Part shown: one piece after another, positions 16,917 to 27,069 of the stretch | Numbering within the stretch: the stretch's first letter is position 1 | How the letters are laid out: each line of letters opens with the position of its first letter | DNA from: Ignavibacteriales bacterium | Lineage (GTDB): Bacteria; Bacteroidota; Ignavibacteria; Ignavibacteriales; Melioribacteraceae | Assembly (NCBI GenBank): GCA_020635285.1 | Contig: JACKAB010000006.1 | Coordinates: 62,001-126,000, forward strand | Length of the DNA: 64,000 nucleotides | Direction of reading: 5' to 3' | The notes under the pieces: generated by a model | The model's database searches: none | What the model was told of the DNA's origin: nothing | What the model saw: the letters and a program-made list of their open reading frames with translations, nothing else | Translations under genes and position numbers: made by a program

Positions 16917-17831
16917 CTACGAAGGATTATTTTCCCAGAACTGTTTTATTAAACCAAAGCATTCTTTTAAACTTCTTGGTTTATAATTAATTTCGGTTTC
17001 TGCCTTAAGGTTTATTAGGCCTGAATTTAGCGGACGGGGTGCGGGTTGATTTAAATCAGCCGTGATTATTGGTTCAACCAAATTAAAATCCAAATTAAAA
17101 TACTCAGCTATTTCTTTAGTAAATTCAAAACGGTTAAGCAGTTCAGCCCCACCAATATTAAACAATCCGGTTTTTTCACTATCACAAATTGTTATGATTG
17201 CTTGAGCTAAATCTTCAATATAAGTTGGGTTATTGATTTGGTCAGTTACAATTCTAATATTTTTATTTTCGCTTAATGAATTAAACACCCATTTCACAAA
17301 ATCCGGGCGGCCAAATTTGGTTGGTCCAAATAAAACATTTGTTCTAAGAATGGTACTTTTAATATCAAACTTTTTGATAACATTTTCACCGGCTAATTTA
17401 CTTCTTCCGTAATAGCTTATCGGGTTTGGTAAATCGTTTTCAGAGTATGGGCCGGCCAAACCATCAAAAACATAATCGGTTGAAATATGAATTAAGTGAG
17501 CGTTGCTAGGAACTGAATATTTTGCAAGGTATTCTACACCATTTACATTAATATTCCAAGCAAGTTCTTTTTCTGATTCGCATTTATCAACATTAGTATA
17601 GGCTGCAACATTAATTATATAGTCAGGATAAAAATCCAAAACTATTTTTTTTACTTCTTTTTTATTCGATATATCAAGTTTAGAATAACTAATATTATCA
17701 AAGAAAGAAGTATCTTCTGCAGAAGCAAGAGTTAGTTCAATATCATTTCTATTTCTTAAATTTTCAACTACACATTGCCCTAACATTCCATTAGAGCCAA
17801 TAAGTAAAATTCTTTTTTTAATCATTTTCAA
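16917..17831 (-). CDS. rfbD: dTDP-4-dehydrorhamnose reductase (RmlD-like)
   Basis: A 304-residue NAD(P)-binding SDR protein with GSNGMLGQ near residue 13, the STDYVFDG strand, the catalytic YYGRSKLAGE (YxxxK) and the RTNVLFG segment, all typical of RmlD. It would reduce dTDP-4-keto-rhamnose to dTDP-rhamnose. The 3,5-epimerase gene lies about 3 kb away at 20.6 kb, but no rfbA or rfbB is in the window. The start may instead be Met3 (17825). Confidence 0.8.
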   Translation of the reverse strand: MKMIKKRILLIGSNGMLGQCVVENLRNRNDIELTLASAEDTSFFDNISYSKLDISNKKEVKKIVLDFYPDYIINVAAYTNVDKCESEKELAWNINVNGVEYLAKYSVPSNAHLIHISTDYVFDGLAGPYSENDLPNPISYYGRSKLAGENVIKKFDIKSTILRTNVLFGPTKFGRPDFVKWVFNSLSENKNIRIVTDQINNPTYIEDLAQAIITICDSEKTGLFNIGGAELLNRFEFTKEIAEYFNLDFNLVEPIITADLNQPAPRPLNSGLINLKAETEINYKPRSLKECFGLIKQFWENNPS

Positions 17832-17985
17832 AATTGCAAAAATTAATAATATGTTTTCAAATATAGTTATAATAAAATAAATAGGAATAAATTTGTATTT
17901 TCATAACATTGATTTATAAAATTAGTTAGCAAATATAAATATCATCATTAAAAACTAAACAATATTTTTAGAAATAGAAGATAAT

Positions 17986-19113
17986 ATGAAAATTGGAATT
18001 ACCTGTTACCCGACATACGGAGGCAGCGGAGTTGTAGCAACTGAACTTGGCAAGGAATTAGCTGTGCTTGGTCATGAAGTACATTTTATAAGTTACGCTT
18101 TGCCGCATCGATTAACTCAGTTTGTAGAAAATATATTCTACCATGAAGTTGAAGTAAGTAATTACCCGCTTTTTGAACATCAACTTTACAGTTTAGCGTT
18201 AACTAGTAAAATGCTTGAAGTTATAGAATATGAACAACTTGATTTATTACATGTGCATTATGCAATTCCCCATGCAACTAGCGCGTATTTGGCAAAACAA
18301 ATACTTAAGAAAAATGGATCGGATATAAAAGTTATTACTACACTGCACGGTACGGATATTACTTTGGTCGGATTGGAGCCTTCATTCTTGCCTTTAGTCA
18401 AATTAAGTATTGAAGAGAGTGACGGAGTTACCGCTGTTTCTAGATTTCTAAAAGAGAAAACAATTACTAATTATTATATCGATAAAGAGATTGAAGTAAT
18501 CCATAACTTTATTGACACTGAATTATTTAAACCAGTTTGCAATAAACAATTTAAAGATCATGTTGCTCCTAATGGAGAAAAAATATTAATTCATACATCT
18601 AATTTTAGACCGGTAAAAAGAGTTGCGGATACAATTAGAATACTTCAGAAAGTTAATAAAGTAATCCCAACTAAGCTTATCCTTATTGGTGATGGTCCAG
18701 ATAGATCTGAATGTGAAAGATTAGCTCGAGAATTAAAATTAGAAAAAGATGTTTTATTTTTAGGAAAGCAGGATGGATTGGAAAATTTATTAAGTGTTGC
18801 TGATATTTTCCTTCTCCCCTCCCAATCAGAAAGTTTTGGACTTGCAGCTCTTGAGGCTATGGCTTGCGGTGTTCCTGTAATTAGTTCTAGCGTTGGTGGA
18901 ATTCCTGAATTAATTGTTCATAATAAAACGGGATATATTGCGGAGTTTGCCGATGTTGATAGAATGGCAAAATATGCATTGGAACTGTTAACCAATAAAA
19001 AGAAGTTTAATTCATTTTCTAAAAATTCAAGAAAGCGTTCTGTTGAAATTTTTGAAAAAAAATTAATTGTGCCCCAATACATACAATATTATGAGAAAAT
19101 TTTGGGCCAATAA
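17986..19113 (+). CDS. bshA: N-acetyl-alpha-D-glucosaminyl L-malate synthase
   Basis: A 375-residue GT4 glycosyltransferase that starts bacillithiol synthesis by joining GlcNAc to malate. It starts with MKIGITCYPTYGGSGVVATE, nearly diagnostic for BshA, and has HTSNFRPVKR and the GT4 nucleotide-binding SESFGLAALEAMACGVP. Length equals the family norm. bshB and bshC are not in the window. It is a monocistronic plus-strand gene ending at a strong terminator. Confidence 0.9.
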   Translation: MKIGITCYPTYGGSGVVATELGKELAVLGHEVHFISYALPHRLTQFVENIFYHEVEVSNYPLFEHQLYSLALTSKMLEVIEYEQLDLLHVHYAIPHATSAYLAKQILKKNGSDIKVITTLHGTDITLVGLEPSFLPLVKLSIEESDGVTAVSRFLKEKTITNYYIDKEIEVIHNFIDTELFKPVCNKQFKDHVAPNGEKILIHTSNFRPVKRVADTIRILQKVNKVIPTKLILIGDGPDRSECERLARELKLEKDVLFLGKQDGLENLLSVADIFLLPSQSESFGLAALEAMACGVPVISSSVGGIPELIVHNKTGYIAEFADVDRMAKYALELLTNKKKFNSFSKNSRKRSVEIFEKKLIVPQYIQYYEKILGQ

Positions 19114-19160
19114 AAATAATTTATAAATATTTTTAGATCTATAATTGAATTGTGATATAA

Positions 19161-19193
19161 AAAACTCCGAAGTTTTGATAAGCTCGGAGTTTT
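19161..19193. terminator. Bidirectional terminator between bshA and ugd
   Basis: AAAACTCCGA (19161-19170) pairs perfectly with TCGGAGTTTT (19184-19193), with T tracts on both strands, between convergent genes. Confidence 0.85.
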
Positions 19194-19208
19194 TTATTTT
19201 CCATGTAA

Positions 19209-20537
19209 TTACTGTATAATTGGAGTTTTACCTATACTGTAATGAGTAAAACCTAATTCTTTAGTTTTTCTTCTATTAAAAACATTTCTTCCGTCAAAAA
19301 TGATTGGCTTAACTAATAATTCTTTTACTTGTTCTAAATCTGGATTATTAAACTCGTTCCATTCAGTTAAAACTAATAAAGCATTTGCACCCTCAACGGC
19401 TTTATATTGGTCTTGAGCATACTCAACTCTATCTTGTAAATAAAATTTCGCATTTTTCATTGCTTCCGGATCGTAAGCAGAAACTTTGGCTCCAAGTTTT
19501 AATAACTCCTCAATAATCACAACAGAAGGAGCTTCACGCATATCATCTGTGTTTGGTTTAAATGCCAATCCCCAAACTGCAAATTTTAATCCCTCAATAT
19601 TATTATTAAAATGTTTTAGCAACTTCTTAACTAAAACTAATTTTTGATCTTTATTAACTTGGTCAACCATAGTTAGTAATCTCATTTCAGAGCCGTATTC
19701 TTTTGATGTTTTAATTAATGCATTAACATCTTTAGGGAAACAAGAACCACCGTAACCAATACCAGCATATAAAAATCTTTTCCCAATTCTAGTATCGGAA
19801 CCCATTCCTTTTCTTACTAAGTCAACGTTGGCACCAACAACTTCACAAAAGTTTGCAAGTTCATTCATAAAAGTGATACGCATAGCTAAGTAAGAATTTG
19901 CAGCATATTTTGTTACTTCAGAACTTTCAGGATTCATCTCAATAACTAAACTTCCTTTTAACACGAAAGGATAATAAATTGATTTCATTTTTGTCATCGC
20001 AAATTCTGAGGAGGCACCAATTACAATTCTATCAGGCTTCATAAAATCATCAACTGCATAACCTTCACGCAAAAATTCTGGATTAGAAACAACTTCAAAA
20101 TCTTTTACATTATTTTTATTTAAAATCTCGGTAATTGCCGCACATGTTCCAACAGGCACTGTACTTTTGTTGGCAATAATTTTAAATTCATGACCAGGAT
20201 TATCATTCAAAATTTTAGCAATATCTTCTGCTATTCCAAACACATATTTTAGATCTGCGGAACCATCTTCACCTTGCGGTGTTGGTAAGCAAAGTAAAAT
20301 TATTTCTGAGTCTACGACTGCGTTTTTCAAATCATCAGTAAAATGTAATCTGTTTTTCGCAATATTTCTGTAAAAAAGCAAATCAAGACCGGGTTCATAA
20401 ATTGGGACTTCCGCATTTCTAAGTTTTGTTAATTTCTCTTGATTATTATCAACACAAACAACATCATTACCCATTTCGGCAAAACATGTTCCAGATACTA
20501 AACCAACATAACCAGTTCCAATTACTGCTATTTTCAT
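19209..20537 (-). CDS. ugd: UDP-glucose 6-dehydrogenase
   Basis: A 442-residue NAD-dependent enzyme making UDP-glucuronate. It has the Rossmann motif GTGYVGLV near 7-14, the STVPVGT strand, NPEFLREG, and the catalytic Cys266 in GYGGSCFPKD; the C-terminal domain carries WGLAFKPNTDDMREAPS. It heads away from bshA and follows the RmlC and GalE genes on the minus strand with about 20 bases between, so it is part of a sugar-nucleotide operon. Confidence 0.93.
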   Translation of the reverse strand: MKIAVIGTGYVGLVSGTCFAEMGNDVVCVDNNQEKLTKLRNAEVPIYEPGLDLLFYRNIAKNRLHFTDDLKNAVVDSEIILLCLPTPQGEDGSADLKYVFGIAEDIAKILNDNPGHEFKIIANKSTVPVGTCAAITEILNKNNVKDFEVVSNPEFLREGYAVDDFMKPDRIVIGASSEFAMTKMKSIYYPFVLKGSLVIEMNPESSEVTKYAANSYLAMRITFMNELANFCEVVGANVDLVRKGMGSDTRIGKRFLYAGIGYGGSCFPKDVNALIKTSKEYGSEMRLLTMVDQVNKDQKLVLVKKLLKHFNNNIEGLKFAVWGLAFKPNTDDMREAPSVVIIEELLKLGAKVSAYDPEAMKNAKFYLQDRVEYAQDQYKAVEGANALLVLTEWNEFNNPDLEQVKELLVKPIIFDGRNVFNRRKTKELGFTHYSIGKTPIIQ

Positions 20538-20556
20538 ATAATAAATTCCCTAATAT

Positions 20557-21108
20557 TTAATAAGTAAAATCTTTATCGATATTTTTTAAATTAACTCCGA
20601 GTAAATCTTTATCAGAAATTATCGGATTTTTTACTCCCCAGTTTATATTTAAGTCTGCATCATTATAAATAATGCAACGCTCGTTTTCTTTACTGTAATA
20701 GTTTGTGCATTTATAACTGAATAAAGCGGTTTTCGATAAAACTGAAAAACCATGTGCAAATCCCGGTGGAATCCATAATTGCCTTTTGTTCTCTGAAGAT
20801 AATTCTACACCAAAACTCTGTCCAAATGTGGGCGATCCAAACCTAATATCAACTGCAACATCTAAAACTTTTCCATCTAAAACTTGGCATAATTTACCTT
20901 GGGAAAATTCTCCAATTTGATAATGTAATCCACGTAAAGTATTTGCTGATGAATACGAAATATTATCTTGAACAAATTTAAATTCTATTCCCAGATCTAA
21001 ATATTTTTTTTCAGAAAAAGATTCGTAAAAAAATCCTCTAGCATCTTTAAAAATATCTGGTTCAATAATAAATAGGTCTCTGAAAGGTGTGTCAACTTTT
21101 TTAATCAT
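20557..21108 (-). CDS. rfbC: dTDP-4-dehydrorhamnose 3,5-epimerase
   Basis: A 183-residue cupin epimerase of normal length. Family motifs are DARGFFYESFSE, NTLRGLHYQ (catalytic His), GKVLDVAVDIR and WIPPGFAHGF. It epimerises dTDP-4-keto-6-deoxyglucose on the way to dTDP-rhamnose, ahead of the RmlD-like enzyme. It lies 3 bases after galE and 19 before ugd. Confidence 0.92.
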   Translation of the reverse strand: MIKKVDTPFRDLFIIEPDIFKDARGFFYESFSEKKYLDLGIEFKFVQDNISYSSANTLRGLHYQIGEFSQGKLCQVLDGKVLDVAVDIRFGSPTFGQSFGVELSSENKRQLWIPPGFAHGFSVLSKTALFSYKCTNYYSKENERCIIYNDADLNINWGVKNPIISDKDLLGVNLKNIDKDFTY

Positions 21109-21111
21109 TAA

Positions 21112-22086
21112 TTAAAACCTTTTGTTTTTATGCCAATTATAAGCAGAAGAAATTATTTCTTCCAAATTATGTTTAGGGGTCCAGCCTAATTTTGTTTTTG
21201 CTTTTTGATTATCAGCCACAAGTGTTGCCGGATCACCTTCTCTTCTTGGTGCAATCTCTTTCTTTATTTTTAAGTTCGTAATTTTTTCTGCAGTTTCAAT
21301 AATTTCGTTTACAGAATACCCGTCACCAGTTCCTAAATTAAAAATATCACTTTCGCCATTTTTATTGAGATATTCCAAAGCTCTTAAATGAGCATCGCCT
21401 AAATCATTTATGTGAATATAATCGCGAACACATGTTCCATCTTTAGTCTTATAATCATTTCCAAAGATTAAAACTTTTTCTCTACTACCGAGAGCTGTGT
21501 TAATTACAATTGGAATTAAGTGTGGTTCTGGCTCATGACTTTCACCAATAGAGCCAGTAAAATCATCACCCGCAGCATTGAAATATCTTAACACAACATA
21601 TTTTAATCCATAAGCCTTATCAAAATCACTTAGCATATTTTCTATTATTAATTTTGTTTGGGCATATGGATTGATTGGATTTGTTTTTTGACTTTCTGAA
21701 ATTGGAACGGTTTCAGGATTTCCGTAAAGTGAGCATGTTGATGAAAAAACAAACTTTTTAATATTATTCTCAACACAAGCTTTTAATAAATTAAAACTTC
21801 CCACAACATTATTTTGATAATACAGAACTGGATTTTCAACAGATTCACCGACATAAGCAAATGCTGCGAAATGTACTACAGCATCAAAATTATAATTTTT
21901 TAATGTGACATTAAGTTTTTCATAATCTAGTAAATCAACTACTTCCAGAGTAACATTTTGTGGAACTGCTTCTCGATGTCCGCGAGATAAATTATCTAAA
22001 ACAACAACATTAATATTTTTATCATTAAGTATTTTTACAAAATGAGAACCAATATATCCAGCGCCACCGGTAACCAATATTTTCAT
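21112..22086 (-). CDS. galE: UDP-glucose 4-epimerase
   Basis: A 324-residue extended SDR enzyme. It has GGAGYIGSH at the N-terminus, the SSTCSLYG strand, catalytic YAQTKL (YxxxK), RYFNAAGD and RDYIHINDLGDAH. It interconverts UDP-glucose and UDP-galactose (or the GlcNAc forms) for glycan synthesis. First gene of the galE-rfbC-ugd minus-strand unit. Confidence 0.92.
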   Translation of the reverse strand: MKILVTGGAGYIGSHFVKILNDKNINVVVLDNLSRGHREAVPQNVTLEVVDLLDYEKLNVTLKNYNFDAVVHFAAFAYVGESVENPVLYYQNNVVGSFNLLKACVENNIKKFVFSSTCSLYGNPETVPISESQKTNPINPYAQTKLIIENMLSDFDKAYGLKYVVLRYFNAAGDDFTGSIGESHEPEPHLIPIVINTALGSREKVLIFGNDYKTKDGTCVRDYIHINDLGDAHLRALEYLNKNGESDIFNLGTGDGYSVNEIIETAEKITNLKIKKEIAPRREGDPATLVADNQKAKTKLGWTPKHNLEEIISSAYNWHKNKRF

Positions 22087-22242
22087 TTTTTTTGTTCCAT
22101 ATTATTTTAATTCAATTATGAAAAATAACAGTAAAATTTTTCTTAAACCAAGTTTAGTGAATATTTTATAAAAACAAATATTTGATAATTATATAATAAT
22201 ATTTTACTTTAGAGTATAAAATAAAACTAAATTGAAGGAATC

Positions 22243-22710
22243 ATGAAAGTATCAAAAACCCAAGCAATAGAAATGGCTGAATTAACGTGCCGTCTCTCAA
22301 GAGCCTGCAGTAAAAAAGAAAGCAGCTTTGCGGCTTTATTTAATCTTACTCCAACTGAATTAAAATGTTTAAGAATGTTTGCAAAAAAGCCAACAGTTTC
22401 TATAAAAGAAATGATTGAAGAATTGGAGATTAGCGCAGGAAGAGTCACACATATTCTAACGAGTTTAGAGAAGAAAAATTATATCGTCAGAAGAATCGAT
22501 AATAACGATAAACGAAATCATTTGGTTGATATTACCCAAGAAAGCAAGAAATTTATAAATCAATTAACTCAGCAGCATATTGAACTTCACCAAAATATTT
22601 TGAGCAACTTTGAAGCAGATAAGCAGGAATTTGTGACTAAAATTATGGGAGAACTAATTGTTGCCCTTGATAAATGGAGCGATCTAAATAAACAAAAACT
22701 TTCCGATTAA
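22243..22710 (+). CDS. MarR family transcriptional regulator
   Basis: A 155-residue winged-helix protein: an N-terminal dimerisation helix, helix-turn-helix at about 48-72 (VSIKEMIEELEISAGRVTHI), a wing with the conserved D-x-R (RRIDNNDKRNH) and a long C-terminal helix. A GAAGGA site lies before the ATG. It converges with the broken glycosyltransferase gene and is divergent from galE, so galE is a possible target. The ligand is unknown. Confidence 0.82.
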   Translation: MKVSKTQAIEMAELTCRLSRACSKKESSFAALFNLTPTELKCLRMFAKKPTVSIKEMIEELEISAGRVTHILTSLEKKNYIVRRIDNNDKRNHLVDITQESKKFINQLTQQHIELHQNILSNFEADKQEFVTKIMGELIVALDKWSDLNKQKLSD

Positions 22711-22717
22711 GCATTAA

Positions 22718-24131
22718 TCAATTAATTTTTTCTTGTAAGTAGTCGGCAAATTTAGGATAAGCCATTTCAATTATAAATAAAATTATAATTGGAATGTGCT
22801 CAATCCAGACTAAATAATCCCAAAAATATTTAAGTTGGTATAATGGCAGCAAAATTGCATAAGCAGTAAAAGATAATCTTGGTGATAAAACTAACAACGG
22901 CAAAACCCAGGTATAATACCATGGAAACTGCGTTGGACTTATTAAATACATGATTGCTACTAAATAATAAAGTTTTTTTAGTAAATCAGAATCACTTTTT
23001 TCTTTCCTAGAAACTTGAAATATTATTAGTACTGAAAAAATAAAAAATACAACCCATCGTGTCACACGCAAACTATTTTGATAATCTATTTTGAAATTAT
23101 AAATAATCTGTTTGACCAATATATTAATCAGCTGAAATACCGATTCATTGTTTGTCCAGTTTTTACTGTATGTTACAAAGCCAAGTGAATTATCAAATTT
23201 GGTTATAATGATTGGATAAATATTTAATAAAATAATGGTGCTAGCAATTACTGAAGCGAAAATAAAGACTTTTTTATTTTGCAATGCTTTTTTCAATACA
23301 AATGGAATAAATATAATCGGCCAAATTTTTTACACCCACAGCAAATGCAAAAAAGAATAGCTGAATAAATATATTTTTCTTTTAAGTAAAATAAAATTGC
23401 ACCAATAACAAATGGAAATATTAATAAATCCATATGAGCCGCATTAAATATTTCATGAATTAAAATTGGGTTCCACCAATAAATAACCACTAGTACAGAA
23501 TTTAGTTTTAATTCTTTCAATACTTTTAAAAGAAGATAAAATACGAGCAAATCCAAGAGAAGCAAAAGGGTTTTCCAAATTGGTATGCTAAATGGCTTTA
23601 CAAAATAAGCAACTGCAAATACTGCCTGAGCAACGGGAGGATAAATTGTTCTAATATGTGGAAAATTTATTTGTTCAACTATATCTTGATATTTATCAGC
23701 AAGTATAATTAATGTTTGAGGAGCGGAATTTGAAATCGAATCCTTCTTTAAAAACAATTTAGGTGAGTATTCGTAAGGATTAAATCCATTCGCTGTTACA
23801 GCACCATCCCATAAATATCTATTAAAATCATCTTCTAAAATAGGCTCAGTTGGAATTAAAATTATTCGTGAGATTAATCCAACAGAAAAAATAAAATCAA
23901 AATTTTTCTGATTGATATTTGTTTTCTTAAAATTAGAATAACAGCTAATGTGTATACTATTCCTGTAAAAATTCTAATTGAAATATATACAACAACATTT
24001 TCTTTGGAAGGTGCGGCGGCATAAGTATAGTCAGAAGCAAATAGATAAATAAAAAAAGAGTAACCAACAATTAGAAAGCCGGCAATATAAATTAGTTTAT
24101 TGAGAATGTTATTTTTTAAATTTTTCTTCAA
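22718..24131 (-). pseudogene. Membrane glycosyltransferase (GT87/mannosyltransferase-like), frame broken
   Basis: Three reading frames join into one polytopic membrane protein of about 450 residues. The order is an N-terminal part to about 23880, a middle part with the loop WDGAVTANGFNPYEYSP and IWKTLLLLLD, and a C-terminal part from about 23330 with PTQFPWYYTWVLPLL. The loop D-x-N-R-Y-L-W-D-G is typical of lipid-linked-sugar (GT-C) enzymes. Breaks lie in a T run near 23880 and in T and A runs near 23330-23345; removing one base from each of the latter two restores SAILFAFAVGVKIWPIIF. The start is uncertain (TTG at 24131). Probably indel errors; a true pseudogene is possible. Confidence 0.65.
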
Positions 24132-24214
24132 GAAATTCTTTGCTTTTATATTAGGATTTGTAGTTCACTAAAAATAGAGAACTCAATATAAAATTCATAT
24201 CTCTTTAAAAACGA

Positions 24215-24247
24215 AAAAGTGAGAAGAAATTTATTCTTCTCACTTTT
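24215..24247 (-). terminator. Terminator of sulfur module A
   Basis: AAAAGTGAGAAG (24215-24226) pairs perfectly with CTTCTCACTTTT (24236-24247), giving a T tract on the minus strand 16 bases after the rhodanese-like gene. Confidence 0.85.
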
Positions 24248-24262
24248 AATCAATAATCATTT

Positions 24263-24922
24263 TTAACAACCTTCTCTTTTTCTTTTTCCCTTTGGTTTCT
24301 TAAGTTCAATAGTGGCCGGTGCTTCAATACTTGGCATTTCCATTTTATTGTTAGCTGCAATAATTCCTTCGGTTCGTAATTCACCTCCAAAATATTTTGC
24401 AACCTCAGCTAATTTATCATGTTTATGCTTTTGTTCAATTGTCGGATTTTCATCACAGGTGCATGAAGGGAAAAGTATTTCCTTTTGCCATGATTCAATG
24501 CCACCTTTTATTACATAAACACCTTTATAATTATTTGATTTTAAAATAAACCAGCCTTGTGCGGAAGTTATATCGTTATCAGAATAAAGAATTATTTTTT
24601 CATTTCTTGCTAAATCGGATTTGAGTAATCGAGCGACAGTAACATTTTCAGATGTTGGAATGTGATACTTTTTATATTCTTCATCTTTCCTTAAATCTAT
24701 CAAACGATAATCATATTTCCCTTTAATTAGCCAGTCCGATAATTCCTCAACATTTACCTCACTAATTTCATCAGCAGAGACTAATGATAATTCCTTGATA
24801 TTCACTTTTGTATTTACATTACTAAAAGGGTTAGATGCAAATATTGATACAATTCCGAGTATTATTGCTACAATACCAATTCTTTTTCTGGCCGGTAATT
24901 CAGCAAAATTTTTTAATAACAT
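24263..24922 (-). CDS. Membrane-anchored rhodanese-like protein without catalytic Cys
   Basis: A 219-residue protein with an N-terminal membrane helix (about 14-30) and a rhodanese fold (about 50-150; DYRLIDLRKDEEYKKYHIP and YKGVYVIKGGIESW). The loop where rhodaneses carry their sulfur-binding Cys reads IILYSDNDITSAQG, with no Cys. Cysteines appear instead in PSCTCDENP just after the domain and as the very last residue of a basic tail (KGKRKREGC). It is the last gene of module A, two bases after a YeeE half. The likely job is handling sulfane sulfur moved by the YeeE pair; a scaffolding role cannot be excluded. Confidence 0.75.
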   Translation of the reverse strand: MLLKNFAELPARKRIGIVAIILGIVSIFASNPFSNVNTKVNIKELSLVSADEISEVNVEELSDWLIKGKYDYRLIDLRKDEEYKKYHIPTSENVTVARLLKSDLARNEKIILYSDNDITSAQGWFILKSNNYKGVYVIKGGIESWQKEILFPSCTCDENPTIEQKHKHDKLAEVAKYFGGELRTEGIIAANNKMEMPSIEAPATIELKKPKGKRKREGC

Positions 24923-24923
24923 T

Positions 24924-25535
24924 TTAACCTCTTGCTTTAGATTGTTTTTCAGCCATTAACTTTTCAGCCCACTCAGCGGCGGTAAATCCACCAATTGCCA
25001 TTAGAATGACTAACAGCATTATTATTCCATAATTAATGCCTAATAAATCCGGTAAATTAATTTGTCCCATTGGTGTTGAATAGAAAAAGTCAGTTATATA
25101 AGGGAACATTTCTCCGAAGACGAATATTCCAAACATTCCACCTAATGCATAAAATATTGCATCAATTCTACCAGTGCTTATTGCAACCGCAGATGTACCG
25201 GGGCAATATCCGCCGATAACAAATCCAACACCTAAGATTAATCCTCCCAATAATTGCGGAAGCAAAAAAGTTTCACCATAATAAACCAAAGATAAATCTA
25301 AAAATCCAATCCATGAAAAATAAAATAGTCCAATCATTGCTGTAACAATTGCTGTAAACATAACTTTAAATACGCGCATATCAGTAAAATAAAACTGAGC
25401 AGCCAGCATTCTTGCAGAACCAAATCCGCCTTTCTCCAATACTAATCCAAAAAATATTCCAATTACAAACGCTACTATTAAACTTACTTCATCATTGAAG
25501 TAACCGAATTTAAAGAAGGGTGCTGTCATGTCCAT
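24924..25535 (-). CDS. YeeE/YedE sulfur transporter, C-terminal half
   Basis: About 203 residues with several membrane helices. It matches the second half of TsuA/YeeE thiosulfate channels: VIGIFFGLVLEKGGFGSA, GLILGVGFVIGGYCPGTS with the conserved Cys, and GRIDAIFYALGG. I chose the ATG at 25535 (MDMTAPFFKF), which overlaps the stop of the other half by 10 bases; a longer in-frame start upstream adds non-membrane sequence from the overlapping gene. It probably pairs with the upstream half to form one channel importing thiosulfate or a similar sulfur species. Confidence 0.82.
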   Translation of the reverse strand: MDMTAPFFKFGYFNDEVSLIVAFVIGIFFGLVLEKGGFGSARMLAAQFYFTDMRVFKVMFTAIVTAMIGLFYFSWIGFLDLSLVYYGETFLLPQLLGGLILGVGFVIGGYCPGTSAVAISTGRIDAIFYALGGMFGIFVFGEMFPYITDFFYSTPMGQINLPDLLGINYGIIMLLVILMAIGGFTAAEWAEKLMAEKQSKARG

Positions 25536-26101
25536 TGTCTCCTTACAAAATATGCCATTCCATAGGCGCCTACAAAAACCATTATCATAAATGCCCAACC
25601 GCCAACACTTAATAATGATCCACCAGTTAATGCTTGACCGCTGGTGCAGCCTCTAGCCATTTTAGCTCCATAGCCCATTAGCGAGCCGCCAATAAATGCA
25701 AATAAAAATCGCTTACCGTTTGAGAATCTTGGTCCTTTTTCAACCATAATCTTATTTCTTCCTGAAATTGCTCCAGAAATAAAACCTCCAATAACAGCAC
25801 CTAAAATGCTGAATGTTAACCAATCCTTAAACGGATTTTTAGTTCCATCACCTAAATAACCTTTATAGAATTCATTAGATTGCGCGTGAGCCGGTGCTAC
25901 TTTATCAACCGCTACAGCAACTGTTGTTGAAAGAACTCCAGAAGCTCCCAATCCCCTTCCCATTATTACAAATGCAGATAGCAATACTAATCCAAGTAAT
26001 AATCCAATAAGATAAGGATTGGTATAATGTTTTTGGGTTTTATGGCCTTCCATCGCATTATCTTCATGATGATGAGAAAACCAATCTTTGATTTTTAACA
26101 T
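25526..26101 (-). CDS. YeeE/YedE sulfur transporter, N-terminal half
   Basis: A 191-residue membrane protein matching the first half of TsuA-type transporters. It has GRGLGASG near the first helix, a periplasmic loop, and GAKMARGCTSGQALTGG with the conserved Cys. The cytoplasmic N-terminus is His-rich (HHHEDNAMEGHKTQKH), unlike the module B copy. It sits 17 bases behind the NrfD-type subunit gene and overlaps the C-terminal half, so both halves should be made in equal amounts. Confidence 0.82.
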   Translation of the reverse strand: MLKIKDWFSHHHEDNAMEGHKTQKHYTNPYLIGLLLGLVLLSAFVIMGRGLGASGVLSTTVAVAVDKVAPAHAQSNEFYKGYLGDGTKNPFKDWLTFSILGAVIGGFISGAISGRNKIMVEKGPRFSNGKRFLFAFIGGSLMGYGAKMARGCTSGQALTGGSLLSVGGWAFMIMVFVGAYGMAYFVRRQWT

Positions 26102-26118
26102 ATATTTTTCTCCGAAAA

Positions 26119-27060
26119 TTAATTAAGTGCAAACCAATGACTATATTGTCCTGCAGCCACAATTATAAAACGTAAAATTAATCCTCCTAATATTACCATC
26201 AATGGTGCGATAGGTGTGTGATGAATTTTATGATTAACAGCGAGCAGTTGAATAATTAGCGGAATCACAATCCCTATACCAATTACAAATACCCAGAAAC
26301 TTGAAGCGAATTCTCCATTTAACAGCATATCTGCTGCATTTGACTGTACTTGAGTAGCAGTTTTTAATCCAATAATAAAAAGAGCAATTACAAATAACTC
26401 AATTATTAAAAAGGCATTGTCAGCTTTGGCCAATAACTCTCTTTCATAAACATTCTTTGCAATTACATGAACAAATGCTGCGGCACCAGATAAACCAGAA
26501 ACCAAAAATAAAAGCCATAATATTGATGAACTCCAAAGTGGACGGGCACCAAGCGAACTTAAAAGAACTCCGGTATATAAACCAATTCCAGCTCCAAAAA
26601 ACATGCTTATTACTCCAATGTTTTTTATCCAAATTGGATTTGCGTGTAATTTATTTTTCCACTCTATAATAATTGGTAATTTATCTTCTAAAATTTTTGG
26701 TGGTCTTAACAGTATATTGATCATCAGAATGGGATACACTAAAACTAGAATCCATGAACCCCAAGACATAGCAGATGTGATTTGGAATGTAGTATACAAT
26801 CTCCAAACATAAAGTTTATGTTCCAGATCTAAAAATAGAGCTAGCATACCTAATGATAAAAGAACCATACTCATATAAGGCAGATAGTAACATGAACAGT
26901 TTGTTTCTTTGTGTCTGCCTTTAAATAAAAAATACCCCGATATTAACATCATACCAGCAACCATTCCACCAAGAAAAAGATAAATCGGAATTTCCCATCC
27001 CCAAACGTGAAGCGTTGGATCAATAAGATGATTATGACGAGTTGTTGTAATTTCTTGCAC
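26119..27060 (-). CDS. psrC: NrfD/PsrC-type quinone-interacting membrane subunit
   Basis: A 313-residue protein with about eight or nine membrane helices in the NrfD family. It carries no heme and would pass electrons between the menaquinone pool and the iron-sulfur subunit. The start is GTG at 27060, chosen because AGGAG lies 6 bases before it; the protein then begins MQEITTTRHNH. It lies 9 bases after the ferredoxin gene in a PsrABC-like order. Confidence 0.88.
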   Translation of the reverse strand: MQEITTTRHNHLIDPTLHVWGWEIPIYLFLGGMVAGMMLISGYFLFKGRHKETNCSCYYLPYMSMVLLSLGMLALFLDLEHKLYVWRLYTTFQITSAMSWGSWILVLVYPILMINILLRPPKILEDKLPIIIEWKNKLHANPIWIKNIGVISMFFGAGIGLYTGVLLSSLGARPLWSSSILWLLFLVSGLSGAAAFVHVIAKNVYERELLAKADNAFLIIELFVIALFIIGLKTATQVQSNAADMLLNGEFASSFWVFVIGIGIVIPLIIQLLAVNHKIHHTPIAPLMVILGGLILRFIIVAAGQYSHWFALN

Positions 27061-27069
27061 CTTAATCTC